This document shows positions 22,835 through 33,767 of a stretch of DNA of 64,000 nt, piece after piece. Source of the stretch: Dicyema japonicum (Eukaryota; Dicyemida; Rhombozoa; Dicyemidae); NCBI GenBank assembly GCA_011109175.1, contig RDEW01000006.1, positions 1,696,133 through 1,760,132 on the forward strand. Reading direction: 5' to 3'. Below the pieces are notes generated by a model that had not been told where the DNA came from, made no database searches, and worked only from the letters and a program-made list of their open reading frames with translations. Within the stretch, counting starts at the first letter, position 1. Every line of letters begins with the position of its first letter. The position numbers and the translations under genes are program-made.

Positions 22835-24928
22835 CGACCGATAACCTGCATGCCAACCCTGTATAAGCTGATGACCAAATTAGTGGCTAATGAGGTCAGG
22901 AGCTTTGTAGACGCAAATGGGATTCTCTCCGAGAATCAGTTGGGAACTGTTCGAAATTGTCAGGGGGCAAAAGAGCAGGCTTTGATCAACAAATGCCTTT
23001 CTGTGTCTCACGGAAACTCACTTTTGTCTATGTGGGTGGATGTGAAGAAGGCTTACGATTCAGTTGATCATTCTTACCTTGTCGAGTGCCTACACAGTCT
23101 GTGTATGCCTGTGTGGTTCATCAGCTTTGTAGTGGCTGTGATGAATAGGTGGAGTATTCATCTGAACTATAATAGGCACCGGATAGGCGAGGTAAAACTC
23201 AAGAGGGGGATCCTTCAGGGGGATAGCATGTCTCCGCTACTCTTTGTTCTCTGTTTGGAGCCATTGAGTCGCCGCCTCAATGACCGGTTTGAGCAAATAC
23301 CAGTTCATTGTGAAGGGGTCTGTTTCAGTACAAATCACCTTCTTTTTATCGATGACTTGAAGATGTATGCTCGAACAGCCGAGGAGCTCTACTCCATGGG
23401 GGTCTGTGCCAGGGAATTCTTTGAGAGTATAGGGCTAGATTTGAATTATTCAAAGTCTGCGACTAACACGCAAGTATGTAGCGAGTTAGTAAGAGTCCTA
23501 GAGGAACACGAAGGATATAAGTATCTGGGTGTTACCGAATCTCCAAAGTCCCTTATAATGCCTGAGACAAAGCGACAAATTACTGAAGGCATCCGTAAAA
23601 GAGCAGCGTTATTGTGTAAGACGTTCTAAATGCAAGGAATTTGTTCCTAGCATTAAAATGAGTATGCTGTCTCGCTGCTAAACTACTACATAGGTGTTGT
23701 GGAGTTTGAGCCCAAAGAGTATGATGAGATGGATGTTATGATCCGTGGAGTACTCAGAGAGAACCATGTCCATGTGTTGGCAGCCAATAAGGAGAGACTA
23801 TATTTACCCCGTGATAAATTCGGCCGTGGACTGTGTGGAGTAGTCCAACTAAGTGAGCGTATCCTAATGCGAATGCACGACACCCTGATAGCTGGGTCAA
23901 GTGTGTCTGCTAGGAAGCACGCCATAATAACGACCGAGAAAACACGGGCAACCCACCTAGGCACTATCAGACCTTTTTTGTCTGCTAAGTATGGTGTTGA
24001 TGATGGTGGGCTAGTAAATGTGAAGGCGTTGATCGAATTACAATATAATAATTTGATGGAAAAGATCAACTTAAAAAGCCTTCATAAGGTCCTCTTCAGA
24101 GCATTGGACAACCCACATGTCGACCTTAAGTCGTCGACAATATGGCTAAAATACGGTGACAACTCACCTCGATCGGAGGCGTTGTACACGTATATGCAAG
24201 ACCGCAATATTTTTTGGGGTCGATCAACAAATACATGTCCCCACTGTAAGTCAAGGAGCATGTCGGTTGATCATTTAGCCACTCGATGTGGATCCATGCT
24301 CTGCCACGACTATGTGTGGAGGCACAACGAGGTAGTAAGGAGTCTTCATCTTCTACTATGCAATAAGTATGGTATTCGCCACACCAGAAAGTTGCGGACT
24401 CATAAGGTGCAATCTGTAGTAGAGAACACCAGGGTCCAAATTAAGGTAGACAGTGTTATCCGTACCTCGGTGCTAGTCAAGCACAATAAACCGGACATTG
24501 TGGTACACGATAAGGAGTCTGGCCAAGTCCTTATCATAGAGGTTGGCATCACGTCTCAAGACCGTTTGCAGACTGTGGAGGTGGAGAAAAAAAGGAAGTA
24601 TGACTTTCTTGCAAACGAGATGGGGCAGATGCTTGGTTGCAAGGTCCTCGTTATTCCTATAGTAATGACGTGGGAAGGAATTGCAACAAAGTACCACAAG
24701 GGTTATCTGAAGCAGTTGGGGGTAGATAGGAAGCTCCAGGCCTATCTACAGTCCACTGTGTTAAAGCGGACCCTAGAGAGCCTGACACTGGAGTATAGGA
24801 GGCAGAGCCCTGAGATGCCATATGGGCAGAGGGTTCAATTAGACAAAGCGCTCTCGGAGTTGTTTCAGCAACCAGAATCGAACCTGCCTGAGGAGGCTGG
24901 CGAACAGGCAGGCGAGGAAGGTTGTTGA
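22835..24928 (+). pseudogene. Family-B polyprotein: reverse transcriptase, CCHC finger, REL endonuclease
   Basis: RT motifs in order: RPITCMPTLYKLMTK, SENQLGTVRNCQGAKEQA, VDVKKAYDSVDHSYL (first catalytic Asp), LKRGILQGDSMSPLLF, LLFIDDLKMYARTAEEL (FIDD), GYKYLGV. After a frame break near 23629-23699 the frame continues with CPHC...H...C (24.24-24.30 kb) and KPDIVVHDKESGQVLIIEVG, the REL PD...E core, ending EEAGEQAGEEGC-stop. LKMY after the catalytic DD and the PITC(L/M)PTLYK block are features I associate with R4/Dong/Rex6 elements. Only about two frameshifts interrupt it, so it is young. Confidence 0.88.
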
Positions 24929-24974
24929 TTAATAAATATATTAACTTTTTTATTGTTTATTAAATAAAGTGGGG
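22835..24974 (+). mobile_element. Family-B (R4/Dong-like) non-LTR element, 5'-truncated, 16-bp target-site duplication
   Basis: Inserted between two copies of TTATAATTTATTTTGC (22819-22834 and 24975-24990). The 5' end lies in the RT coding region (RPITCMPTLYK), as expected for incomplete target-primed reverse transcription. The 3' end is ATTAAATAAAGTGGGG. The missing 5' half of the family is represented at 62.3-63.2 kb. Confidence 0.9.
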
Positions 24975-24990
24975 TTATAATTTATTTTGC

Positions 24991-25446
24991 AATTTTATGC
25001 AACCTGTCCACTTGTGCCTGTCACATGATATATTAATTAATTTTTTAAAATAATTAAAATAATATGCCACAGTCTGATAAATCGTCACTTACAAAATACA
25101 ACTAAATTGTCTAAATTTAAAAATCCATACATTAATAAATAATAATACACATATCCAGCAGCTAATACGTAGTTTAAAAAATCGAGTTTCAGACTGTGAC
25201 ATTTTATCCATCCTAACATTGGAAAACATTCTTAGAGAAGTTAACTGCTCACCAATCTTTATTCCCTCTCACTCACACAAATCAGTCACCTCTTCTCTAT
25301 CAACATCCAATGTAGTGTCCTTACAATAATCACACATAGCTTCACAAGTTTGCTGAAGCAGATGTGATCATCCTCGGGGACCTTAATCCCATGCCTAAGT
25401 CGATGATTATAGAGAACATTTGTTGTTTAGACTCATTTGTTTAATT
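24991..25446. other. No recognisable feature
   Basis: A/T-rich intergenic sequence. No coding similarity noted. Confidence 0.4.
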
Positions 25447-25760
25447 AATTTAATTTATTGAACCAAAACCGTCGTCATATCCGAATTTCAGGTGATCCCA
25501 GCCTTCGTCAACAGTCTCCCTATCTTTTCTCAGTGTTCCGACTTCGTTCCTGCGCATTCTCCTGACATGACGAGTCTCCACCGGAAAAGTACCCAAATGT
25601 GTAGGAAGAGTCGTCCAGGGGGAACTCCTCTGGATAGTCCGTTGACAAATTGGTTCTTTTGGATACACTTTGACTTGCATTCTGAAGCCACCAGAGAAGA
25701 GTGAACCACATGACCCCACGCTAATTAAGTGAATTAAGAACAAACGAACATAACAGAAAC
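25447..25760 (-). mobile_element. Family-D LINE 3' fragment
   Basis: The minus strand ends in DNA GGCTGGGATCACCTGA, the family-D C-terminal signature, followed by a short tail GGTTCAATAAATTAAATT. The preceding frame is only loosely coding (VRRMRRNEVGTLRKDRETVD), so this is an old copy. Confidence 0.55.
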
Positions 25761-25815
25761 TTTAATCAATTAGCCACAAAACACCACATGGCACCAAGCG
25801 GCTTGTATAATTTAT
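25690..25815 (+). repeat. Interspersed repeat E (copy 1)
   Basis: GAACCACATGACCCCACGCT, AACTTTAATCAATTAGCCAC and AACACCACATGGCACCAAGC match 63.78-63.89 kb (GGATCACATGACGCCACTCT, AACTTCAACCAATTAGCCAC, AGCACCACATGGCCGCCACG). No coding potential. Nature unknown. Confidence 0.65.
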
Positions 25816-26712
25816 ATTCACGAATTATTTGCATCACCATTCAAATAAAAATATTTTTAAATAAAATAATTAAAATAACCTTAAATTAAAAAAATAATTT
25901 AAAATAAAACATCATTTTTCACTTTCCTCATGTAGCTGTTAGATAAGAGAATGATAGACATGGAAATCCCTGAATTCAAAGTTGAAAATCAATTATTATT
26001 TAAGAAACAACTTATAAAGATTTGTGTTTTTTAAAATAAAAAAAATTAAATTGGATCCCTCAGGAGACGCCCAATTCCTGACCGGCATCAAAGGATCCTC
26101 TATTCTTTCCCCGGGACAATGTCGTTACCTGGAGACAAGTTCTGTAACGCAGGAACGAGTCAGGATCAAGTAGTTGGTTAGTTTGGTTATCCTTGGTCTT
26201 TGGAATAATTTTAATTAATTTAAAGGTCAACCAAGTAAGAAATATTATTACCTTAGAAAATAAAATTATATGAAATTTCCGAAAAGACCATATATTTTTG
26301 ATTCACGGACCAAAATTAGAATTCTATTTAAATTTTAGTTCCTTTTTTGAAGACATGGCTAATAAGCATTTGCTATCTGAATTAGAATACTATTTTCAAG
26401 TTTTTGAGAGAAACCAAACTTCAACCGTTAGAAATCGGCTTCGACTTTCTCATGGCCTGCTGTGCACAATATGATTATATCTGCTCAAGGATTTTCTGGT
26501 TGGTTTCCAATATTCACATTCCTACCGTTTGCCACAGCCGAGTTGACACGAAAAGTAATACAATTTAACAATTTTAGGACGACAATGACGTCAAAAATTA
26601 TTTTTGTACAATTTACCACGTGTCTTCTTATAATTTTGGAGAATAACCTAAAATCAACTACATTCTCAATCAGAATAGTATTTGGACGGATTTTTTTGTT
26701 GGGATTTCTTGG
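25816..26712. other. No confident feature
   Basis: Open frames of 80-88 codons on both strands around 26462-26728 are probably chance in low-complexity A/T DNA. A CACGTG lies at about 26624. Confidence 0.3.
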
Positions 26713-26721
26713 TATAAAAAA
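26713..26721 (+). promoter_or_regulatory. TATA box of the 26.7-kb gene
   Basis: TATAAAAAA begins at 26713, exactly 30 bp before the first ATG of the micro-intron gene, the usual distance range for a core promoter. Confidence 0.5.
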
Positions 26722-26742
26722 CACCTAGTCATAACTATCTCC

Positions 26743-27575
26743 ATGTGGATTGAGAATGTACATACTAACGTTGTTTAGGTCATTTTGAACGAATTTTATA
26801 ATTTTGGTGTTACTTGAGTGAGCAGCAGATCAAATAATAAACTCTCTTTTGGAAGACCTTCCTTCCACTTTCATTGCAATGTGACTCGGAAAGAAGACAT
26901 CTTAAGTTCGGATAGAATGTGCATTTTGTCTATGTTTGATATAATACTCTCTACTGCACGTGCTATTATTTATACCTTGGATGACTTCGAGACAATTATG
27001 GAGTTAAAAGGATTTGCCAGAATGGTTATTGGTTGTGCTGTAGTTCGGGTTTTTCCTGATCACATTCCTTACAATACTTGTATTTTTGACGGCTATGATT
27101 GAGGAATTATCTCAGTTTATGGGGATTCTATTTGAGAGGATATGATTACTTTATTGTTGGGGGAGGTTGACCAAAAATACTACGACAGATAATGCCACTT
27201 AAGGGAGTTATGAAATCGATGAAAATATTTCGGTTTGTGGATGTGGAGAATTGTCCTCTATGGATTATTGGTGGAAGATAAACGGTTTTTGTCTGTTTTG
27301 TTAAGGATTACTCCTGACATTTATTGAATTTTAGGCGGAAGATTCACTGAGAGTGTTTGTTGAGTCCACCGATGCTGACGGACTAATGTCTGTGTTTATA
27401 AAGTCAAAATTATTATTTCCTAGTTTGACCAACAGCAGTCTCATTACCTCTCTGATGAGATATTATGTGATCATACCCCTCCACTGACAATCCATTAATG
27501 GCGGTCTGTCTACCTATGATTGACAACCTCACAGAAATGCTGACAAATTATTATGACAACTACAAGAATGTCTAA
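26743..27575 (+). CDS. Unrecognised multi-exon gene with micro-introns
   Basis: The reading begins MWIEN at 26743 and continues, after removal of candidate introns of 21 (26758-26778), 22 (26807-26828), 26 (26881-26906), 19 (27025-27043) and 22 bp (27115-27136), as VILNEFYNFDQIINSLLEDL, PSTFIAISDRMCILSMF, AIIYTLDDFETIMELKGF, a hydrophobic stretch FGFFLITFLTILVFLT, then IEELSQGYDYFIVGGG. Beyond 27166 the splicing is uncertain. Open stretches AEDSLRVFVESTDADGLMS and MIDNLTEMLTNYYDNYKNV-stop (27573) probably belong to it or to a second short gene. The start fits a TATA box 30 bp upstream, and an AATAAATAAA lies near 27663. I recognise no family; a membrane segment around residues 80-95 is likely if the splicing is right. 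Confidence 0.55.
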
Positions 27576-27679
27576 CCAATACACGTGTCAGCTTGTCATT
27601 GTCAAATACTCTCCACCACAATACTCCCATTAAATACAAGCAATTCCCGTCGATCAAATTGGAATAAATAAATTTGTGA

Positions 27680-28420
27680 TGATTTTTAATATATGTGTAT
27701 TCATGTTAGTGGATTGTATTCCCTTTGATTAGGAGTTTTTGGGTCATACAGTCCGTTGATGAGGGCAAACAGAAATGGAGTATAATTAAATGATATGGAG
27801 GACTTTTTAATAGTTATTTGGGGGAGACTAATCTATGTACCATTAAAGCTCAATGTTGTATGTTTGTGCCACCATAACTCGTAGATAAATGTACAGATTT
27901 TAATTTAATTTTTTTTGTTTAACTGAATTGAGAGCACATGCAAAACAATGCTTAATGAAGAATCAGAAGAACAGCATAGCAGTCGGTCAACAGAATTGAG
28001 AACACATGCCCTACAGGTGTGGGCTGTGGAAGTCCAAGAAGAATCTAACGTCGTTTGTCAATAATCAAGCTCCGACAGCCCTCTGCAGTGCTAGTATTGT
28101 AATAATTTCATGGACTTTCTCATTGACAAACTACCTTAGTTAACTGACTTGTAACCATCAGCTCCTCCTTACTTTATATCCTCCCCCACTACCACGTTGT
28201 CGTTAAAGGGTATTAATGTAATTTAGTATCTTAGATCAAAGAATTGTGAGAATACTGAATATATATCTATCATTCGGGAATATTTCGTTTAGACTATGCG
28301 TGTTGCAATAATAAAATGTCTTATTTAAGAAATTTACAAAATAAAAGTCCTGCTAAATGACATTACCCAGACAATATCTGATAACCAATTCAGGCACAAT
28401 TCGGCAAGATGAGCTTACTT
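27680..28420. other. No recognisable feature
   Basis: Intergenic between two convergent genes. A short direct repeat (about GAATTGAGARCACATGC, near 27925 and 27990) is the only structure noted. Confidence 0.4.
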
Positions 28421-28424
28421 CATA

Positions 28425-29811
28425 AAGAAACTGTGTTTCATTTGCTCCTCACGTTTAATAACTCCAATAAAATTTCTTATAATTTCGAGTCTTCGTGTAA
28501 ATCCTCTCCCCAGAACTTTCGGCAAATAATCAAAAGAGCGTTGAATGCAGTTTGACCCATTTTATTGATTTGACCGACCTCGCTGAGATCAGTCCTTTCT
28601 TTTTGTAATAACATAAAGCATACCGACACTAAATAACAACAGTAAAGTTATAAATATGAATTCTTCTGGTAAAAAGGAGGGAAATGATGAATGAATTCGC
28701 CAAAATAAATGAAGTAATTTGTTATAATAGTTTTCAATTAGTCCCGTAGGGCTTTCCTTAGAAACTATGATCACGTTGTCGAATGAAATTAGGTTTGAAC
28801 ATGGATCATAATATTGGTACATATAAACTAAAAATATTTCAAAATTTCCTATTTTAATACACAAAATTACCTTCCTCGATTAGAATATTTTGATCTTCTC
28901 GATTGATTCCTTCGAATCCGGGAATTTGGTGGACGAAGGCTAGGACTTTCTGCAAAAATTTATTATATGAGCAGATGAATTCTTCTAATAAAGTAGTGGA
29001 AGGCTAAATTCAACAAATCAAATACGTTGATAAATGTAAAATTTTTTGAAGCTTTTATAAAGTTATTTCCTGCGTAGAAAATAGTTGAATATGATGTGAG
29101 TGTAGTCATAATGAATTCATCTACAACTATAAAGAGTCTAACTATAATCGGAGCTATGAGAGACCATTCTGGTAATCTAAAATAAAGATATTACGAATAG
29201 TAGTTCTCATAAGTGGGGAGATAACCGTCTATTAATATTTCTACAAATTACTTAGTATTTGACGCTCTGAGGAATATGGATTTGCAGATCCATTAAAATT
29301 ATGTATAACGTGCTTGTCATAGTAACCCTGATCCCGACTCTGTCCTTAGTCTCCTTAGACATTCTCCCAAATTTCATAGCTATCAGATAAGAACAATGAC
29401 ATTATAGCATAAAAATATAAAATGTAGGTCAAAAGTTATAATAATCAATATTTTTGACATACCTCTTCTGGACATTCCCAATTTCACACATTTTTTTAAT
29501 CGACAATATTGACATTTATTTCTGTTTGTTCTGTTGACCACACATGTCTCATTTATAACACACTTGTAGGTCGCATTAGCCATCTGAGACCGTCTGAAAA
29601 AGTTCTACAGTTATAATGATTCAGTTACTTTGCATCCTTCGCAAGTAATGAGCCCATAGTGAATTCCTGATGACCTGTCTCCACATACCCTACAAAGTAG
29701 TTCTCTGTAGCTATCTAAACAATGAAAGCAATGCCAAAATAGATTTATTAAAATTCAAAAAAATATATTATTGACACATTTTTAGAAACACTTATAGGTA
29801 TTATCGGACAT
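28425..29811 (-). CDS. ROR/HR3-like nuclear receptor (NR1F group)
   Basis: Exon 1 probably starts at 29811 (MSDNTYK). The two-finger DNA-binding domain reads [54 protein letters not shown], then [17 protein letters not shown], closest to ROR/HR3. The ligand-binding domain has [37 protein letters not shown] and [19 protein letters not shown]. It acts in the nucleus as a transcription factor. Introns: 87 (29705-29791), 24 (29605-29628), 83 (29380-29462), 23 (29229-29251), 18 (29177-29194), 22 (29004-29025), 22 (28849-28870) and 25 bp (28599-28623). Odd points: the P-box Gly of CKGFF is Asn; a 1-nt shift in the exon after KETKD; and the last helices are frame-broken, with no helix-12 activation motif visible. 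Activity as a ligand-dependent activator is therefore doubtful. Confidence 0.85.
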
Positions 29812-30180
29812 ACATTCTCACAATATTAGTTAGTGGCAATAAACAGGTAATCAACCGAGATATAACACAGTTTGGAATAAAATAACTTGATTTTGATAAA
29901 AAAGACAGACCCATAAATGTTTTGATAAATCAACGTTATTCACTTTATAAACAAGCATATGCTAATTTAACATATGAACTTTGATAAATGTCCATATTTA
30001 CATAATTAAATATTTTAGTCATAATATCAACACTTTATTTGCATTAAATATCAAAAGCACTTTCACAAAACCAATTATATTAACTAAGGTCCTGTTTGTT
30101 AAAATAATTGTCCATTATTATATTTTGCATTCTATGCACGTGCACAAACAGTTTCCATCTTGGTTCAATAATGTCGATGC
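29812..30180. other. No recognisable feature
   Basis: Upstream region of the nuclear receptor; A/T-rich. A palindromic GTGCACGTGCAC-like stretch lies near 30137. Confidence 0.4.
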
Positions 30181-30935
30181 TTATTGGCCTTGATTGTGCC
30201 ACAGAATATACTTTCTTTTTTTGAAAATGCTTTTTGGGCCTACTAGGCCCATTAAATTGCGTAATTGTTTTCGATGAAATATATCCATTTCTTGAGCTCT
30301 AGCTCTGTGACCCCCAATCAGGAATACGACGAATAGAACCGGAGATAGAGAGTCCCCCTGAGGTATTCCAACTGTTGTCCCAAATGGCTTCGATGTTTTT
30401 GTTCTCAACTCGTACAGTTAATTCAGTGTTCGATAACAGGAAACGGACAAGTCTTGTGTTATCCTCATCAAGACTCCCAGCAACGTCCACAATGTTTTTC
30501 TGTTGTCAGTGTCAAACGCACTGGACATGTCCACTCCCAAAATTTTTAAAATCACACTTGTATCGTTGACATGTGGCACATATCCACCTGTGGGACCAAA
30601 CAGCATCTGCGGTCGAACGTCCCTTTCTGAATCCACTCTGTCCCGGCGACAAAAATTCATAAACATCAGAAGATATCCGACTAAGGGTTATCAGAGATAG
30701 TATCTTCCTCAATGTTTCCAGTAATATCACTGGTCTTAGATTTTTTATTGGTCCCTTGCTCTTTTTTGGTTTATGCAGAGGAATCAAAATTCCATCACCA
30801 AGTTTCAAGGGGGATGCGTCTCAAATACATTATTGAAAATCTTTGTAATGAGGGTTGTCAGTTCGCCTGGTGCATACTTGATCATTTCTCCATGTTGTCT
30901 GGTCCCCTGCCCTGTTGTTGTTTAACTTAATGATT
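30181..30935 (-). mobile_element. Family-C LINE, RT core with internal deletion
   Basis: Minus-strand frames give GILIPLHKPKKSKGPIKNLR, SPGQSGFRKGRSTADAVW, GVDMSSAFDT and FGTTVGIPQGDSLSPVLFVV (RT domains 1-4), then jump directly to EMDIFHRKQLRNLMG, a block that belongs well downstream of the catalytic DD. The YxDD box is therefore deleted. Frameshifted. It follows head-to-tail behind the next family-C copy. Confidence 0.75.
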
Positions 30936-30979
30936 GCCAGATTAGTTTCCTATGTAGATATCGGTAGATTAAGGCATCT

Positions 30980-31760
30980 TTTTATTATTATTATCAGCAC
31001 TGCCGAGAACACATAAAAAAACAAAAGTCAATTAAGGTTCCCTTGTGCCGGCCATCCTTTGCACCAATCGCATCCAAAGGCCTCTCCGTTTCGCAAGATC
31101 TCTTAGTTCATCGAGGTCATCCATTGTTTTCAACTCCCTGCCTATGGCTTTTAGGTCCTCATTTAGCGTGATAGGTAAGGTTGTTCTAGGCCTTCCTCGG
31201 AATCATTTTGTTTTTTCCATGAAATATTCATCTATTACGTGATTTAACGGGACATCCAGGTCCATCCTCAGAATGTGACCGAACAGTCTCCATCTCGATC
31301 TTCTGATTTCCATGGATAATGGTTCTGTTTTGCTCAACTTATATAATTGTTCGTTTTTGATCTTCATTTTGTAGTGAATATTAAGTGCCTTCCGAAGCAT
31401 ACTGCGGTCGAAACTGTCAACTCCATTGCCCGTTTAGACAAACTCCATGTCCACAGTTATATATTAGGATGGGCAAAACAAAGTATTTATATATCATAAG
31501 CTTTATTTTTCCACAAAGTCTTCTTCCCGAACTCTATATTTTAGATAGGCTTCTGAAAGCACCAGATGCAAGGATTTTCCGTCGAGCTACATCTTCCTCG
31601 TCCCCCAAGAGCGATCCGACCTTCTTATGTCTTCTCCACGTCTCGTCGGATATCCTCTCTGCACGACTGAATGATGTAAATTCCGTTTTGTCAGTGTTTA
31701 TCTTCAAGAACCATTTTTGGAAAAAGGCATCTTTTAGGTCAATTAATTTTTATGACTAAA
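30980..31760 (-). mobile_element. Family-C LINE, C-terminal part with 3' tail
   Basis: Reads INTDKTEFTSFSR, ERISDETWRRHKKVGSLLGD, EEDVARRKILASGAF, then SRWRLFGHILRMDLDVPL, and after a frame change PRTTLPITLNEDLKAIGREL and ending RMAGTREP. The tail is TGACTTTTGTTTTTTTATGT, then GCTGATAATAATAATAA, an (AAT)n end. RTE-like by motif. Confidence 0.78.
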
Positions 31761-32110
31761 AAAATTATTTAATTTTTATTATTTATTCGCATTATAATAT
31801 TTAATTAATTTTATTACACGTGTTTTTTTTGTTATTTGATCCATCGCAAATGGATTGATTCTTATGTCCAATATTGATTAACCGAGTTGCCGAGCTGTGA
31901 AATGCCATTATTTTATTTTTACGAGATATTGGGTCGACCGAATTTTCCGATTTATTTAACAACGATATTTTCATGCTTAAACTATATTATCTGTATTTTT
32001 AATGAATAAAACTTATCACTACAAGGTATTTTTATTTTTCTAAAACCAGGTTACAACATGAGGTAACAATGCTATAACATGAAGCTATGGAAAAAATGTC
32101 TGCGTTTATA
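31761..32110. other. No recognisable feature
   Basis: A/T-rich spacer. Confidence 0.4.
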
Positions 32111-32114
32111 AAAA

Positions 32115-32640
32115 TTGTCACTATGGAGGAGAAAAATACGAAATAACAACGCTTCAATGTTTCCGATGGTAGAAAATAAGATTGGTGATAATGAACCTGA
32201 AAAATGGTCTTCTTCGATTATTGATCTTGAAAATAAAATTGGAAATTATTTCCCAGTTACTGAACCAATTGCGACTTGGATAATACACCCTTTTATTCCG
32301 GAAACCAATAAATTAATTTACGACGGCCAAGAAATTGATTTCCAAGAACAGTTGATTGAATTGCGAAATTCGCAGTTTTGAAGATGACATTTAATTCGCT
32401 TTCGATTATGGAATTCTGGATTTCTGTTATTAATGAATATTCAATCTCAAGTAAAATGCACTGGAAGAAATAATTCCCTTTCCAACCACTATTTTATGTG
32501 AAATGTCATGTCTTGTTATTCTGAAAAGTAAAGTTCGCAACCGACTTGAGGTGCAAGACGATATGAGAATGGCACTTACAACATTGTACCAAAAATAGAA
32601 CAGCTAGTTTCTGAAAAGCAGGATCAAAAATCACACTAAC
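32115..32640 (+). pseudogene. hAT-type (ZBED5/FAM200/SCAND3-like) transposase C-terminus
   Basis: Frames in order: ENKIGNYFPVTEPIATWIIH, FQEQLIELRNSQ, MTFNSLSIMEFWISVINEYS, a third-frame FPFPTTILCEM, and VRNRLEVQDDMRMALT / PKIEQLVSEKQDQKSH. These are the C-terminal dimerisation-domain blocks (FWISVKKEYP, LPFPTSYLCE, RNRL-V-DDLR-AL, P-IEKL--EKQ--SH) of the ZBED5/FAM200/SCAND3 group. Three frame changes; the N-terminal catalytic part is absent. Confidence 0.75.
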
Positions 32641-32669
32641 TCTAAATATAATAATTTTTCAATTTGATG

Positions 32670-33153
32670 AAATCTTTACAATGAATTGTTTTTCTACCAC
32701 CAAATACAACATCGAAATTACAATTTTTGGATCAGGGGATTATAAATTATTTTAAATCAAAATTTAAAAAAGCTTGAGATTAAATTTAAGCATGATCGAA
32801 GACAATTTTGAAATTACATATGAGGAGAGATTAAAAGAATTTAAATTAATCAATTCTTTACCTGTAATTATTGATTCGTGGAAAAATGTCTCGTCAAATA
32901 CAATAAAAAATTGTTTTGAAAAGGCGCTTGAAAATTGGAAAATTGCAGAGGAAAAAAAACCGAGAAAGAAAATGAAACAAATATGAATGCATCGAATAAA
33001 ACCCTAGATAATTTCAGCTCCAAAAAGTATGATTTCAATGACTTTTCTACAAATGATGAAAAATTGTTTAGTGATGAAGAATTCTTGGAAAAAATCCAAG
33101 AGTCAAGTTTTGAAAGCTGTGAAAATGGAGAAAACAATGAACTCGAAAAATAA
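32670..33153 (+). pseudogene. pogo/Tigger (Jerky-like) transposase C-terminus
   Basis: IVFLPPNTTSKLQFLDQGII is the third-catalytic-Asp block of the DDE domain in pogo/Tigger transposases. It is followed by FKSKFKKA, then SLPVIIDSWKNVSSNTIKNC and a FEKAL helix typical of the end of the domain. A Ser/Glu-rich tail (NASNKTLDNFSSKKYDF) follows in another frame. Lies immediately 3' of the hAT fragment on the same strand. Confidence 0.78.
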
Positions 33154-33357
33154 AGGAAATTAAGTATGCAGACGCGATAAATCATTTGAAGAACTAGAAA
33201 CTTTTTAAAATACGGAAATAGTGGACTATCAATTCTGGGAATGCTGCGTAATATTTTATTGGAAATTAAAAAAAGAGAAAATCGTTAACAACTGATTTTA
33301 TGATTAAATTAAATAAAGAATCTTAATTTTTCTTAAAAATTTTATTATTTATTTTAA

Positions 33358-33735
33358 TTAACGCATTAAAATGAAGAAAAGTAAACAGAAAAATAACTGT
33401 ATTCGTAGGTTGAACTCCTCTCTGGAAAAGGCGAACTGCTGGAAACATTTGCGCTCCGTATCCCAACTTCTCAATTTCAGTGACACGTTCGTCAATTTTC
33501 TTGACATAAATTTTCTTCTTCCTCCTAATTTCTTGACAATACGATTTCTTTCTCTTCTTAACTCGTTGTAAGAATCATTATTTTTACATGATTCCATTTT
33601 TTTTGTTGTAATTGATAATGATCCAATTTCGTTATCGAAGACCCCTTTAAATCCTGCCGGCATTTTTCCCCAAGCACGTCGAAACCTGCTTTCTTTATTT
33701 CACCAACAGTAGCATTCCAAATCATCTCTGGGGGA
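33358..33735 (-). pseudogene. Myb/SANT-like (MADF-type) DNA-binding exon plus basic region
   Basis: The minus strand begins IWNATVGEIKKAGFDVLGEK then CRQDLKG, which matches the W...I...AGF....CR-K-KGL pattern of Myb/SANT-like domains common in transposon-derived genes. A frame change leads to a very basic segment (NELRRERNRIVKKLGGRRKF) ending at 33358. Probably a remnant of a Harbinger/PIF- or MSANTD-like gene. Low certainty. Confidence 0.4.
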
Positions 33736-33767
33736 CTTTCCAGTTGATGGGTGGTTGGCGAGGGACG

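Noticed and set aside
24870-24900. B-box-like GGTTCGATTC on the minus strand
   Set aside because: Lies in the coding end of family B, with no A box at a suitable distance.
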